Assembly (NCBI RefSeq): GCF_024172185.1
Contig: NZ_JAMZEC010000001.1
Location: 1,736,001-1,800,000, forward strand
Direction: 5' to 3'
Origin: Nonomuraea roseoviolacea subsp. carminata
GTDB taxonomy: Bacteria > Actinomycetota > Actinomycetes > Streptosporangiales > Streptosporangiaceae
Length of the DNA: 64,000 nt
The notes beneath the pieces were generated by a model. It ran no database searches. It saw only the letters and a program-made list of their open reading frames with translations, and was not told the DNA's origin. A program made the translations under genes and the position numbers. Positions 23,941 through 34,160 of the stretch are shown piece by piece (the first letter of the stretch is position 1; the number at the start of each line of letters is the position of its first letter).

Positions 23941-25233
23941 ATGCCTCCTCGCCTCCACCGCGTGGCCGTGCCCCTGCTCACCGCCTGCCTCCTCACCCTC
24001 GCCACGGCCTGCGGCGGCGGAGGCGGTGACACCGCCGGGACCGCCGCCAAGCCGGGAGAGAAGATCAAGCTCACCGTCGGCCTGTTCGGCGACTTCGGCT
24101 TCAAGCCGCTGTACGAGGAGTACCGGAAGACCCACCCGAACATCGAGATCACCGAGAACGTCACCCAGTTCAACGACCACCACAACAACCTGGTCAAGCG
24201 CCTGGCCACCAACGCCGGCGCCGACGACATCGAGGCCGTCGAGGTGGGCTACATCAGCACCTTCACCGCCCAGCCCGCCAAGTTCTACGACCTCAAGCAG
24301 TACGGGCTGGACAAGCGGCAGGGCGAGTACCTCGACTGGAAGTGGCAGCAGGGCCTGAGCAAGCAGGGCGGCCAGCTCCTCGGCCTCGGCACCGACGTGG
24401 GCGGCCTGGCCATGTGCTACCGCAAGGACCTGTTCGCCAAGGCCGGCCTGCCCACCGACCGGACCGAGGTGGCCGCGCTCTGGCCGACCTGGGAGAAGTA
24501 CATCGAGACCGGCCGGAAGTTCGCGGCCGCCGGCGTCGCGGGCGCCAAGTTCGTCGACAGCCCCGGCGAGATCTTCCGCGCCATGGTCAACCAGGCCCCG
24601 ACCGGCCTGTACGACGACCAGGACCAGATCATCGTGGGCTCCAACCCGGCCGTGAAGCAGGCGTGGGACCTGTCCAACCAGCTCACCTCCGAGAAGCTGA
24701 CCGCCAAGCTCGCCGCCTTCACCCCGCCGTGGAACACCGGCTTCGCCAAGGGCTCGTTCGCCACGATCATCTGCCCGGCCTGGATGACCGGCTTCATCCA
24801 GGAGCAGGCCAAGGACGCGGCCGGCAAGTGGGACATCGCGACCGTGCCCGGCGGCTCCGGCAACAGCGGCGGCTCCCACCTGATGATCCCCCGGCAGAGC
24901 AAGCACCCCAAGGAGGCGGCCGAGCTGATCGACTTCCTCACCTCCAAGGAGAACCAGGCCAAGGTCTTCAAGGAGGAGGGCACATTCCCGTCGATCCCGG
25001 CCCTGTACGACGACCCGTCGATCCAGAGCTTCACCAAGCCGTTCTTCGGCGACGCGCCCATCGGCAAGATCTACTCAGCGGCCGCCAAGGCGCTCAAGCC
25101 GCAGCACCTCGGCCCCAAGGAGGCCGAGGTCCGCGTGGCCATCGGCAACGGCCTGGGCCGGGTCGAGCAGGGCAAGCAGACCCCCGACCAGGCCTGGGCG
25201 CAGGTCCTCGAGGACGTCAAGAAGATCAAATGA
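23941..25233 (+). CDS. Sugar ABC transporter binding lipoprotein (CebE-like)
   Basis: A 430-residue family 1 solute-binding protein with signal peptide and lipobox ATAC (Cys24). Features typical of the group: KLTVGLFGDFGF, a hinge region ending AKFYDL, GTDVGGLAMCYRKDLFAKAGLP, GSFATIICPAWMTG and a C-terminal ALKPQHLGPKEAEV. Cellobiose/cellotriose binding (CebE) is the best guess since the operon also has two permeases, a GH1 beta-glucosidase and a LacI gene and no ATPase gene, as in the ceb operon where MsiK serves as shared ATPase. GGAGGG is six bases before ATG. Confidence 0.88.
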   Translation: MPPRLHRVAVPLLTACLLTLATACGGGGGDTAGTAAKPGEKIKLTVGLFGDFGFKPLYEEYRKTHPNIEITENVTQFNDHHNNLVKRLATNAGADDIEAVEVGYISTFTAQPAKFYDLKQYGLDKRQGEYLDWKWQQGLSKQGGQLLGLGTDVGGLAMCYRKDLFAKAGLPTDRTEVAALWPTWEKYIETGRKFAAAGVAGAKFVDSPGEIFRAMVNQAPTGLYDDQDQIIVGSNPAVKQAWDLSNQLTSEKLTAKLAAFTPPWNTGFAKGSFATIICPAWMTGFIQEQAKDAAGKWDIATVPGGSGNSGGSHLMIPRQSKHPKEAAELIDFLTSKENQAKVFKEEGTFPSIPALYDDPSIQSFTKPFFGDAPIGKIYSAAAKALKPQHLGPKEAEVRVAIGNGLGRVEQGKQTPDQAWAQVLEDVKKIK

Positions 25234-26189
25234 GCTCACTGCCTCTCGCCGTGGCCCGGCGGCGGCACCGGCGGGGCGTGCGGCACACCCTCGACGTGAG
25301 GGTGTCGCCGTACGCCTACGTCGCGCCGTTCCTGCTGCTCTTCTGCGCCTTCGGGCTGTTCCCGCTGGCCTACACCGCCTGGGTGAGCCTGCACGACTGG
25401 ACGCTGCTGTCGGACGAGCACGCGTTCGTCGGCGCCGCCAACTACGCCACGCTGCTGGCCGACGGCTACTTCTGGAACGCCGTGTTCAACACGCTGTCCA
25501 TCGGCGTGCTGTCCACCGCGCCGCAGCTCGTCCTCGCGATCTGGCTGGCGCACCTGCTCAACCGGCCACTGCGGTTCCAGACGCTGTTCCGGGTGTCGCT
25601 GCTGCTGCCCAACGTCACCAGCGTGGTCGCGGTCGTGGTGATCTTCAGCCAGCTCTTCGGCCGGGACTTCGGGCTGATCAACTGGGTGCTGTCCTGGTTC
25701 GGGGCCGGCGCGGTGGACTGGGCGGCGGGCACGGCCACCTCCCACGTCGCCCTGTCCACGATGATCATGTGGCGCTGGACCGGCTACAACGCGCTGATCT
25801 TCCTGGCGGCCATGCAGGCCGTCCCCCGCGAGCTGTACGAGGCGGCCACCCTCGACGGCGCGAGCGGGTTCACCCAGCTCCGCAGGATCACGCTGCCGAT
25901 GATCCGGCCCACGATCGTCTTCGTGGTCGTGGTCTCCACGATCGGCGCCATGCAGATCATCGCCGAGCCGCTGCTGTTCAGCGCGAGCACCGGCGCCGGC
26001 GGCGTCGGCGCCAGCGGCGGGCCCGACCGGCAGTACCAGACGCTCGCGCTGTTCGTCTACGAGCAGGGCTTCACCAAGTTCGACTTCGGCTACGCCGCGG
26101 CGGCCTCGTGGCTCATGTTCGTCGCCGTGGTGCTGGTCGCGGGGATCAACTACCTGATCACCCGCCGGATGAGGGGCGGGCTGGCATGA
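25230..26189 (+). CDS. Sugar ABC transporter permease (CebF-like)
   Basis: A 319-residue permease of the MalF group: about six helices from VSPYAYVAPFLLLFCAFGLFP onward and the EAA loop EAATLDGASGFTQLRRITLPMI. ATG overlaps the binding-protein stop (ATGA) and its stop overlaps the next permease. Confidence 0.9.
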   Translation: MSSLPLAVARRRHRRGVRHTLDVRVSPYAYVAPFLLLFCAFGLFPLAYTAWVSLHDWTLLSDEHAFVGAANYATLLADGYFWNAVFNTLSIGVLSTAPQLVLAIWLAHLLNRPLRFQTLFRVSLLLPNVTSVVAVVVIFSQLFGRDFGLINWVLSWFGAGAVDWAAGTATSHVALSTMIMWRWTGYNALIFLAAMQAVPRELYEAATLDGASGFTQLRRITLPMIRPTIVFVVVVSTIGAMQIIAEPLLFSASTGAGGVGASGGPDRQYQTLALFVYEQGFTKFDFGYAAAASWLMFVAVVLVAGINYLITRRMRGGLA

Positions 26190-26985
26190 GGCTGCGCTAC
26201 CTCACCCTCGTCGCGGTGGTCTTCTTCTCCGCCTTCCCGCTCTACTACAGCGTGGTCGTGGCCTCCCGGCACAACTCGGCGCTGGCCCAGGTGCCGCCGC
26301 CGCTGCTGCCGGGCGGCAACTTCTTCGCCAACGTCTCCCGCGTCTTCGACACCGTGCCGTTCGCCCTGGCCCTGCTCAACTCGGTGCTGGTCGCGGGATC
26401 GATCTCGGTCGCGGTGATGTTCCTGTCCACGCTGGCCGGGTTCGCGTTCGCCAAGCTGCGCTTCCGGGGGCGCAATGCCCTGCTGCTGGTGACGGTCGCG
26501 ACCATGACCGTGCCGGCGCAGCTCGGCATCATCCCGCTCTACCTGCTCATGGTGAAGCTGGAGTGGACCGGCACCATGTACGCGCTGGTCGTGCCCGCCC
26601 TGGTCAACGCCTTCGGGGTGTTCTTCATGACCCAGTTCCTCTCGCGCGCCCTGCCGGGCGAGCTGCTGGAGGCGGGCCGGGTGGACGGGTGCACGACGTG
26701 GGGGCTGTTCTGGCACGTCGTGCTGCCGGTCGCGCGGCCCGCGGCGGCGGTGCTCGGCATGCTGACCTTCATGTCGGCCTGGAACGACTACTTCTGGCCG
26801 CTGGTCGTCCTCACCCCCGACAACCCGACCGTGCAGGTGGCCCTGTCCACGCTGGCCAGCGGCTACGTCAACGACTACGTGCTGGGCCTGGCCGGCACGG
26901 CGGTCGGCACCCTTCCCCTCGTCCTCGTCTTCGCCCTGTTCGGCAGGCAGATCATCGGCGGAATCATGCAAGGAGCAGTCAAAGG

Positions 26986-26989
<4 letters not shown>
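26186..26989 (+). CDS. Sugar ABC transporter permease (CebG-like)
   Basis: A 267-residue MalG-group permease: N-terminal helix (TLVAVVFFSAFPLYY), about six helices, EAA loop EAGRVDGCTTWGLFWHVVLP, and the usual TFMSAWNDYFWPLVVL segment. ATGA overlap with the first permease; stop overlaps the beta-glucosidase start. No ATPase gene follows, so a shared ATPase such as MsiK must serve. Confidence 0.9.
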
Positions 26990-28359
<1,370 letters not shown>

Positions 28360-28368
28360 ATTCCTTGC

Positions 28369-28398
28369 GTGTTCACCCTCTCCCTGGCGCAGACATGA
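28369..28398 (+). other. Nine-codon leader ORF overlapping the CebR-like start
   Basis: GTG at 28369 opens nine codons and ends in TGA at 28396-28398, which overlaps the regulator's ATG (28395). TAGATT (28357-28362) lies exactly six bases before the GTG, the spacing of leaderless starts seen elsewhere here. It may be translated and couple ribosomes into the LacI gene; it may also be chance. Confidence 0.25.
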
Positions 28399-29390
28399 GG
28401 CGGCCGACCCTGGAGGCGGTCGCCGCCCGCGCCGGGGTCTCCCGTGCCACGGCCTCGCGGGTCGTCAACGGGCAGACGACCGTGGCGCCGCAGATCCGCG
28501 ACGCCGTGCTGCGCGCGATCGACGAGCTCGGTTACGTGCCAAACCCGGCCGCGCGCAGCCTGGTCACCCAGCGCACCGACTCGGTCGCGCTCGTCGTGTC
28601 GGAGCCGCCGACCCGGGTGTTCTCCGAGGATCCCCTGTTCTCCACGGTGATCCGCTCGGCGAGCGTCGAGCTGGAGACCGTCAACAAGCAGGTGGTGCTC
28701 ATGCTGGCCTCCTCGGCCAGCAGTCACGCGCGGGTGGAGCGCTACATCGCGGGCGGCCACGTGGACGGCGTCATGCTCATCTCCATGCACGGGGCCGACC
28801 CGCTCCCGGCCGCGCTGTCCCGGCTGCGCGTCCCGGTCGTCTCGTACGGCCGGCCCGCCGTCCCCGTGGACATCCCGTACGTGGACAACGACAACGTGGG
28901 CGGGGCCGAGCTGGCGGTGCGCCACCTGGTGGCGGCGGGACGGCGGCGGATCGCCACGATCGCCGGCCCCCAGGACATGATCGGCGGCCAGGACCGGCTG
29001 ACCGGCTACCGCACCGTGCTGCGCGACTCCGACCGCCGCTCGATCGTCGCGGTCGGCGACTTCACCCGCGAGTCGGGCGCGGTGGCGATGCGCCAGCTCC
29101 TCGGCGACGACCCGGACCTCGACGCGGTGTTCGTGGCCAACGACCTGATGGCCGTCGGCGCGCTCCAGTCGCTGCGGCAGGCCGGCCGCCGGGTGCCCGA
29201 CGACGTGGCGGTGGTGGGGTTCGACGACATCGAGGCCGCCCAGTACACCGAGCCGCCGCTGACGACGGTCCGCCATCCGGTGGTGGAGCAGGCGACGGCG
29301 ATGGTGCGGCTGCTGCTCGGGCTGTTCGAGGGCGGCCCGGCCGATCCGGTGATCCTGCCGACCGAGCTGGTGGTGCGCGAGTCGGCCTGA
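28395..29390 (+). CDS. LacI-family regulator (CebR-like)
   Basis: A 331-residue LacI-family repressor: HTH with TLEAVAARAGVSRATASRVVNG, hinge LGYVPNPAARSLVTQRT, and sugar-binding core with VDGVMLISMHG, VVSYGRP, PYVDNDNVGGAELAVRHL, DAVFVANDLMAVGAL and VVGFDDIEAAQYTEPPLTTVRHP. In Streptomyces, CebR at the same place represses the cellobiose operon; here the GCGC palindromes upstream of the binding-protein gene are likely targets. It starts 36 bases after the beta-glucosidase stop, perhaps with its own promoter. Confidence 0.88.
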   Translation: MRRPTLEAVAARAGVSRATASRVVNGQTTVAPQIRDAVLRAIDELGYVPNPAARSLVTQRTDSVALVVSEPPTRVFSEDPLFSTVIRSASVELETVNKQVVLMLASSASSHARVERYIAGGHVDGVMLISMHGADPLPAALSRLRVPVVSYGRPAVPVDIPYVDNDNVGGAELAVRHLVAAGRRRIATIAGPQDMIGGQDRLTGYRTVLRDSDRRSIVAVGDFTRESGAVAMRQLLGDDPDLDAVFVANDLMAVGALQSLRQAGRRVPDDVAVVGFDDIEAAQYTEPPLTTVRHPVVEQATAMVRLLLGLFEGGPADPVILPTELVVRESA

Positions 29391-29392
29391 CC

Positions 29393-29752
29393 TCAGCGGG
29401 TCGGCTCGCGTGGCGGCGCGGCGCGCCGCCACGGCAGCCGGCCCTCCAGCTCCACCTGGAGCGAGAAGCTGAGGAACGTGCGCACCGCCACGATCACGGC
29501 CAGCACGCCCACGCTCTGGAAGGTGGGCGAGACGGCCACGGTCCTGATGATGTCGGCCGCCACCAGCAGCTCCAGCCCGAGCAGGATCGCCTGGCCGACC
29601 CCCTGACGGAACATCGTGTAGAGGCCGGCCACCTCGCGCGTGCGGACGTACCGCACGCCGAAGACCACCAGCGCGGCCAGGACGCCGACGGCGATGACCA
29701 GCACGCCGGCGAAGTCCATGACCTCGCCGATGATCTCGATGACGTCCTTCAC
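29393..29752 (-). CDS. DUF1622 family small membrane protein
   Basis: A 119-residue protein with three hydrophobic segments (DFAGVLVIAVGVLAALVVFG, a GQAILLGLELLVAADII segment and a VGVLAVIVAVRTFLSFSLQVELEG block) that is the DUF1622 pattern. Function unknown; an integral membrane protein. Its stop is two bases from the convergent LacI stop. ATG start with GGAGCGGCG upstream. Confidence 0.85.
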   Translation of the reverse strand: MKDVIEIIGEVMDFAGVLVIAVGVLAALVVFGVRYVRTREVAGLYTMFRQGVGQAILLGLELLVAADIIRTVAVSPTFQSVGVLAVIVAVRTFLSFSLQVELEGRLPWRRAAPPREPTR

Positions 29753-29868
29753 GCCGCTCCTCCCTCGGCGTCTTCATGCCCACCCCGCTCCCCCCGCGAT
29801 CTCAATCCGCCTGTGATCAACGGCTGGAATGCTGGAGCTCCGTTCCGACCGCGGCCGATGGGAGCGTC

Positions 29869-30711
29869 ATGCCGGTGCTTGCGTCCAGGGCTCGGGGTCG
29901 CCTCGCCGCCTCGGCGGCGGCGCTGGCGCTGGCGGCCTTCGCGCCGCTCGGGGCGTCGTCCGCGGCGCGGGCGAGCACGGACGTGGTCGAGTACACCTGC
30001 ACCGGCGGCTCGGTGCCGGCCGTGACCGTGCGCCTGCGGGTGACGCTCACGATGCCGACCTCGGCCGTGGTGGGAGAGCAGTTCTCCATCAGGTGGAGCG
30101 GCGCGTACGAGACGGGCTCGGAGCTGAAGGCGCCATCGGTGGGGCTGCCCGCGGGGCTGAACCTCTACCCGCACGCCGGGATCTCGGGGCTGACGGGGCT
30201 GACCTCCGCCACCGGCGTGGGCGCCCTCGGCGCCGTCACCCCCGGGCAGGCCATCACCCTGCCCACCGTGGAGATGAAGGCCACGGCGAGGAACCCGGGC
30301 ACCGGCTCCGTCCGGCCCGGCGCGGTCGACATCGGGACGACCGAGAACGAGCCCCTGATCAGGTGCCAGGCGGCCAGTACCGGGCAGCTCTCGGCGTACA
30401 CCCTGACGGTCGCCGCCGGGAGCACCGACCCCGACCCGGACACCTCGACCTCCAGTACGCCGACCTCCTCCGGCACGCCCACCTCCTCCGGCACCTCGGA
30501 GGAGGAGGACTCATCGGACTCCTCGGAAGAGTCCACCCCCGAGGAGAGGACCACCCGGAAGCGGTCGTCCGCCGTCCCCAAGGCGGGAGCGGAGACGGGC
30601 GGCGGCGGCGAGGCGGGCCCGGACGGGCGCGCGCTCGTGCTGGGCGGGTCGGCGCTGGTCATGGCGGCGGGCATCGGCGGCCTGCTGACCCGCCGCCCCC
30701 GGCGCGGCTAG
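29869..30711 (+). CDS. Secreted cell-surface protein with Ser/Thr/Glu stalk and C-terminal membrane anchor
   Basis: A 280-residue exported protein of unknown function. Signal peptide (GRLAASAAALALAAFAPLG, cut near ARA-STD), then a beta-rich globular domain (about 40-185, with two Cys that could pair), then a low-complexity Thr/Ser/Glu stalk, then a hydrophobic helix (ALVLGGSALVMAAGIGGLL) ending in an Arg tail, as in actinobacterial surface proteins. No LPxTG motif is seen. The globular domain resembles those of the actinobacterial DUF6801-type group, which I call only loosely. GGAG precedes ATG 29869 by about four bases. Confidence 0.72.
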   Translation: MPVLASRARGRLAASAAALALAAFAPLGASSAARASTDVVEYTCTGGSVPAVTVRLRVTLTMPTSAVVGEQFSIRWSGAYETGSELKAPSVGLPAGLNLYPHAGISGLTGLTSATGVGALGAVTPGQAITLPTVEMKATARNPGTGSVRPGAVDIGTTENEPLIRCQAASTGQLSAYTLTVAAGSTDPDPDTSTSSTPTSSGTPTSSGTSEEEDSSDSSEESTPEERTTRKRSSAVPKAGAETGGGGEAGPDGRALVLGGSALVMAAGIGGLLTRRPRRG

Positions 30712-30730
30712 CCGCCCGAGGGCCGGCCGT

Positions 30731-30810
30731 CCAGAGGTGGGCGCGGTCGTCCAGAGGTGGGCGCGGTCGTCCTGAGGTCGGGCTGGTCGTCTAGAGGTCG
30801 GCGCGGTCGG
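30731..30810 (-). repeat. 20-bp tandem repeat, four copies, copying the PfkB stop codon
   Basis: CCAGAGGTGGGCGCGGTCGT is repeated at 30731, 30751, 30771 and 30791. The last copy holds the final residues (DRADL) and TAG of the kinase gene; the other three are non-coding. Copies 1 and 2 are identical, copies 3 and 4 diverged. Confidence 0.88.
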
Positions 30811-31663
30811 GGAGGCCCTGCCAGTCGCTGGCGCTGCTCACGGCCGCCGCGCCCAGCACCGTGCCGCGGTGCAGCCGCTCCTGCGGCGTCAGCCCGTCCA
30901 GCGCCGCGCTGATGTACCCGGCCACGAACGCGTCGCCCGAGCCCGCCGTGTCCACGATCGGCACCTGGAGCCCCGGCGCGTCGTAGCGCATCCGGTTGGC
31001 GCGCACGCTGGCGCCCTTCATGCCCCGGTGCACGACGACCTCCCGCTCCGGCGTGAGCGCGGGCTTGACCAGGTCCAGCTCGTCCTGGCCGAGGAACAGC
31101 AGGTGGGACTCGCAGGCCAGCTCGCCCAGCACCTCCTCCGCCTCGCGTACCGACGGCCACAGCTCGGGCACGTAGTTCACGGCGAACGAGATGACGACCT
31201 CGGCGGTGCGGGCGGCGCTCACGGCGGCGCGGACCGCTTCCAGCGCGCCTCGCCCGAGCCCCGCCGTCAGGCCGGTGACGTGCAGCATCTTCGAGGCGGC
31301 GATGCGGTCGATGGGCACGTTGCCCGGCGAGAGGGACGATCCGGCGGACCCGGCGCGGTAGTGCGTCACCTGCGGCTCCCGGCCCACCCGCGACTCCCTG
31401 AGCAGCATGCCGGTGCGGGCGCCCTCGCTGACCCGCACGTCGGCGACGTCCACGCCCTCGCCCCTCAGCACCGTGAGGACCCTCGCCCCCAGTTCGTCGC
31501 CCCCCACCTTGCCGAGGAAGCAGGCCCGGTGACCGAGCCGGGCCAGGCCCACGGCCAGCGTGAACTCGGGCCCGCAGACGTCGAGCCGGGCCTCGGACTC
31601 GTGGCGGACCCGGCCGCTGGAGACGACTCCCAGCGCCTCGCCAAGGGTGTAGACGTCCGTCAT
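30791..31663 (-). CDS. PfkB-family carbohydrate kinase
   Basis: A 290-residue ribokinase-type sugar kinase, phosphorylating a sugar or sugar acid with ATP. Substrate lid and core: GEALGVVSS, FTLAVGLARLGHRACFLGKVGGDELG (family signature 1), and DTAGSGDAFVAGYISA (signature 2 with catalytic Asp, GSGD replacing GAGD). It resembles 2-keto-3-deoxygluconate kinases, but substrate cannot be fixed. TACAGT lies seven bases before the ATG on the minus strand, pointing to a leaderless start. Divergent from the secreted Ig-like protein. Confidence 0.86.
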   Translation of the reverse strand: MTDVYTLGEALGVVSSGRVRHESEARLDVCGPEFTLAVGLARLGHRACFLGKVGGDELGARVLTVLRGEGVDVADVRVSEGARTGMLLRESRVGREPQVTHYRAGSAGSSLSPGNVPIDRIAASKMLHVTGLTAGLGRGALEAVRAAVSAARTAEVVISFAVNYVPELWPSVREAEEVLGELACESHLLFLGQDELDLVKPALTPEREVVVHRGMKGASVRANRMRYDAPGLQVPIVDTAGSGDAFVAGYISAALDGLTPQERLHRGTVLGAAAVSSASDWQGLPDRADL

Positions 31664-31746
31664 GGGCGAGACTGTAGCCGGTCTGGGTGTCTCCACAGGT
31701 TTTTCTGAGCGATTGCCCTGGTAGTGGGTGTGATCAAAGTTTTGTC

Positions 31747-31775
31747 GGAACTTTGCACAACCTTTTCCCCATACT
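31747..31775 (+). promoter_or_regulatory. Promoter candidate before the secreted protein gene
   Basis: GGAACT (31747-31752) and CATACT (31770-31775) are 17 bases apart in an AT-rich stretch about 80 bases before ATG 31853. GGAAC is the usual -35 of ECF sigma factors, so a SigE-type stress promoter is possible. Confidence 0.3.
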
Positions 31776-31852
31776 GTGGCTCTAAGTAGTAGTAAAGCGA
31801 GCCGGCTTCCCGGGCCGGTTCCAGCGATACGGGGAGAGGAATCAGCACCCTC

Positions 31853-32575
31853 ATGAGAAAGATCGCTGTAGGTATCGTCTCCGCCCTCGTGGGCGGGGCC
31901 ATGCTCGTGTCGGGTGGAAGCGCCGCCATGGCCAAGACCAAGGCGTCCACCGTCGACATCAGGGACATCTCGCCGAACCCGGTCGTCGTCAAGGGCGACG
32001 GCGAGACGGAGGCGTTCTTCAAGGTCGACGCCAGCAGCGACGTGGACAACGTCAAGCTCAGCGTCACCCCTGTGGGCGTGCGCACGCTGCGCGCCCAGGA
32101 GGCCAAGCAGCTCGAGTCGTGGCGCTTCAGCGTCCCGTTCAACGCCGACGACCCCGAGGGCAAGTGGCGCGCCACCGCCCAGGCGTTCAAGAACGGCCAG
32201 GTCGTCGCGACCGACGAGGCCGTCTTCAGCGTCGAGGTCCAGGACGAGAAGGCCGAGACGCGGATCGCCAACTTCAGCGCCGACCCCTACAAGGTGCGCA
32301 AGGGCAGGACGATCTGGGTCTCCGGCCGTCTCCAGGTGGACGACGAGGGCTGGGAGGGCGTTCGCGGCGAGAAGGTGAACGTCTACTACCGCGCCAACGG
32401 CTCCAGCGGCTGGAAGTGGGTCTCCTCCGCCACCACCAAGTGGGGCGGCAAGTTCACCGCCCAGACCCGCGCCTGGAAGAGCGGCTCGTTCAAGGCCGTC
32501 TACGAGGGCAACGACGAGCTCCAGGGCACCGAGAGCCGCACGGACTACGTCCGCGTGGTCTCCTGGCGTCACTGA
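31853..32575 (+). CDS. Secreted beta-sandwich protein of unknown function
   Basis: A 240-residue exported protein: signal peptide MRKIAVGIVSALVGGAMLVSGG, cleaved near AMA-KTK, followed by two Ig-like beta-sandwich parts (about 35-130 and 138-238). Repeated Trp/Tyr-Arg strands (YYRANGSSGWKWV, KWGGKFTAQTRAWKSG) resemble surface Ig domains found in many actinomycete hypothetical proteins. No catalytic motif seen. A ribosome site GGGGAGAGGA lies about 10 bases before ATG. The stop codon is inside an 11-bp tandem duplication and is followed by a strong hairpin. Confidence 0.78.
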   Translation: MRKIAVGIVSALVGGAMLVSGGSAAMAKTKASTVDIRDISPNPVVVKGDGETEAFFKVDASSDVDNVKLSVTPVGVRTLRAQEAKQLESWRFSVPFNADDPEGKWRATAQAFKNGQVVATDEAVFSVEVQDEKAETRIANFSADPYKVRKGRTIWVSGRLQVDDEGWEGVRGEKVNVYYRANGSSGWKWVSSATTKWGGKFTAQTRAWKSGSFKAVYEGNDELQGTESRTDYVRVVSWRH

Positions 32576-32588
32576 GCCGTCACTGAGC
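32567..32588 (+). repeat. 11-bp tandem duplication of a stop codon
   Basis: CGTCACTGAGC occurs twice in a row (32567-32577, 32578-32588); the first copy contains the TGA of the secreted protein gene, the second a TGA in another frame. Confidence 0.85.
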
Positions 32589-32622
32589 ACGACCGGTCGT
32601 CATGACCGGTGAGCACGTCCGA

Positions 32623-32660
32623 GCGCGAGCCCGGTCCCCTGACGGGGGCCGGGCTCGCGC
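32623..32660 (+). terminator. Strong hairpin after the secreted protein gene
   Basis: GCGCGAGCCCGG (32623-32634) pairs with CCGGGCTCGCGC (32649-32660), a perfect 12-bp stem, with further CCCC/GGGG pairing in the loop. No long U-tract, as usual in high-GC organisms. Confidence 0.8.
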
Positions 32661-32757
32661 CGTTTCCGGCCTTTCCGGCCTCCCGTCCTGTCCGGCCGCC
32701 GGCCCCCGTGCCCCCCGACGGCCGTGAGAGGCGGCGTCCTGGGGGTAGCGTCGAAAT

Positions 32758-33462
32758 ATGGCTGACGACCTGCTGAAAGAGTTCGATCCGTTCGACATCT
32801 TCGACGCCGAGGCGGCCAGACTCGACCGGTTCTTCTCCGGTCTGGACGACGAGGGCTGGCAACGGCCGTCCCGGTGCGAGGGGTGGTCGGTGCGTGACGT
32901 CCTCGCGCATCTGGCGGGCGAGGAGCTGTATAACCACGCCTGCCTCGACGGCAACGTCCAGGACCTGCTGGCCCGTCTCGCCCGCGAGGGGGTCAACGGG
33001 TTCCACGACTTCAACGAGTGGTCCGTGCGGCAGCGCCGGCCCATGCCGGTGGCGGCCGTGCTGGAGGAGTGGCGCGAGCAGAACGGCGACACCCGCCGCC
33101 GCATGCGCGAGCTGGGCGCCGACCACCTGATCGACACCATGGCCGGGCCGTACCCGGTGGGGTCGCAGACGTTCCACTACGACTCGGAGTACGCGACCCA
33201 CGCCGACGACGTCGGCGCCCCGGTCTCCGAGGCGGAGATCGAGGGGCGGACGCTGTGGCGGGTCGCGGTGGGGCGGTTCGTCCTGGCCGAGCAGGGGGCG
33301 GACGTCCAGGTCGAGCAGACGGCGGAGCAGATCTGGGTGTACGCCGACGGGGTGAGCGCGACGCTGTCGTACCCGGAGTTCGCCGAGGCCACGGTGGGGC
33401 GGCTCCCGGCCGGCCACGGGCTCGACCCGCGGCTCGCCGAGCGGCTGCGCTGCCTGGCCTGA
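32758..33462 (+). CDS. Maleylpyruvate isomerase/DinB-type, mycothiol-dependent family protein
   Basis: A 234-residue DinB-like protein of the MDMPI family. The N-terminal four-helix bundle has the metal-binding His pattern in CEGWSVRDVLAHLAGEE (His51-type) and HYDSEYATHADDVG (two His). Members use mycothiol as thiol cofactor, but most, including this one, have no known substrate. The C-terminal extension is short. Typical of actinobacteria only. TAGCGT lies six bases before the ATG, and no ribosome site is visible, so the start is probably leaderless. Confidence 0.82.
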   Translation: MADDLLKEFDPFDIFDAEAARLDRFFSGLDDEGWQRPSRCEGWSVRDVLAHLAGEELYNHACLDGNVQDLLARLAREGVNGFHDFNEWSVRQRRPMPVAAVLEEWREQNGDTRRRMRELGADHLIDTMAGPYPVGSQTFHYDSEYATHADDVGAPVSEAEIEGRTLWRVAVGRFVLAEQGADVQVEQTAEQIWVYADGVSATLSYPEFAEATVGRLPAGHGLDPRLAERLRCLA

Positions 33463-33509
33463 CCGACGACCGGGGCGGGCTCGCGCGGGCCGCCGCGAAG
33501 AAGGGCTCC

Positions 33510-33541
33510 GCGGGCCGTGGAGGTGTGCCTCCGCGGCCCGC
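33510..33541 (+). terminator. Hairpin after the MDMPI-type gene
   Basis: GCGGGCCGTGGAGG and CCTCCGCGGCCCGC form a 14-bp stem (one G-T pair) around a four-base loop TGTG, 48 bases after the stop. Confidence 0.8.
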
Positions 33542-33567
33542 CTGGCCCGGTGAGTGTGGGAGGAGAC

Positions 33568-33813
33568 ATGTGGCTGCGTGACCGCTCGGGGACCGAGCCG
33601 GCGTCCGCGCGCAGCCCGCTGCGCGCCCGGCGGGCGCTGTCGACGGTGGCGTTGGTGGCCGGGGTGACGGCGGCCGTGTTCTTCGCGTTCAGCGCGATGA
33701 GCACGGGCGCCGACGTGTGGGCCTGGGAGGCGGCGATCGGCGCCGTGGTCGCGATCATCGCGGCGATCGACCTCGCGGTGCTGCGGCGGCGCCGCGACCG
33801 GTCAGGCCGCTGA
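33568..33813 (+). CDS. DUF6343 family small membrane protein
   Basis: An 81-residue protein with the family's N-terminal pattern RSGTEPASARSPLRARRAL, followed by two hydrophobic helices (STVALVAGVTAAVFFAFSA and AAIGAVVAIIAAIDLAVL) and a basic tail. Function unknown; found in actinomycetes. GGGAGGAG lies close to ATG 33568, which is preferred over an upstream in-frame start at 33517. Confidence 0.8.
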   Translation: MWLRDRSGTEPASARSPLRARRALSTVALVAGVTAAVFFAFSAMSTGADVWAWEAAIGAVVAIIAAIDLAVLRRRRDRSGR

Positions 33814-33821
33814 GCCCGCCT

Positions 33822-34061
33822 TCAGGCGACGAGCACGGCCAGGGTGAGGAGCGCCACCACCAGCAACACCGAGAGCACGATCAGCCACACGTGCCGTCTC
33901 ACCCAGCCGCGCGCGCGTTCCCCGTACGGCCGCATGTAGCCTTCGCCGCCTGCTTCGATGCTGTTGATCGCCGCGACGCGCCTGGCCAGATCCGGGTCCT
34001 CCAAGGCCAGGGCGTGCTCGATTTCCGCGAGGATGCGGCGTTCCTTTCCAGAGAGACCCAT
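33822..34061 (-). CDS. DUF3040 family small membrane protein
   Basis: A 79-residue protein that begins MGLSGKERRILAEIEHALALEDP, the DUF3040 hallmark, and ends in a single transmembrane helix (HVWLIVLSVLLVVALLTLAVLVA). Cytoplasmic N-terminus, unknown function. GTG 34070 (four bases after GGAG) or ATG 34073 are alternative starts adding three or four residues. Convergent with the DUF6343 gene, nine bases apart. Confidence 0.8.
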   Translation of the reverse strand: MGLSGKERRILAEIEHALALEDPDLARRVAAINSIEAGGEGYMRPYGERARGWVRRHVWLIVLSVLLVVALLTLAVLVA

Positions 34062-34160
34062 CGCGATCACCATGCTCCCACGCCGGTGAAGGCTTTGTAC
34101 CCACAAGTAATGGGGGCATGCGACCCCTCGGGCCGGAAGTAGGGCCGTAAATGTGTCCGG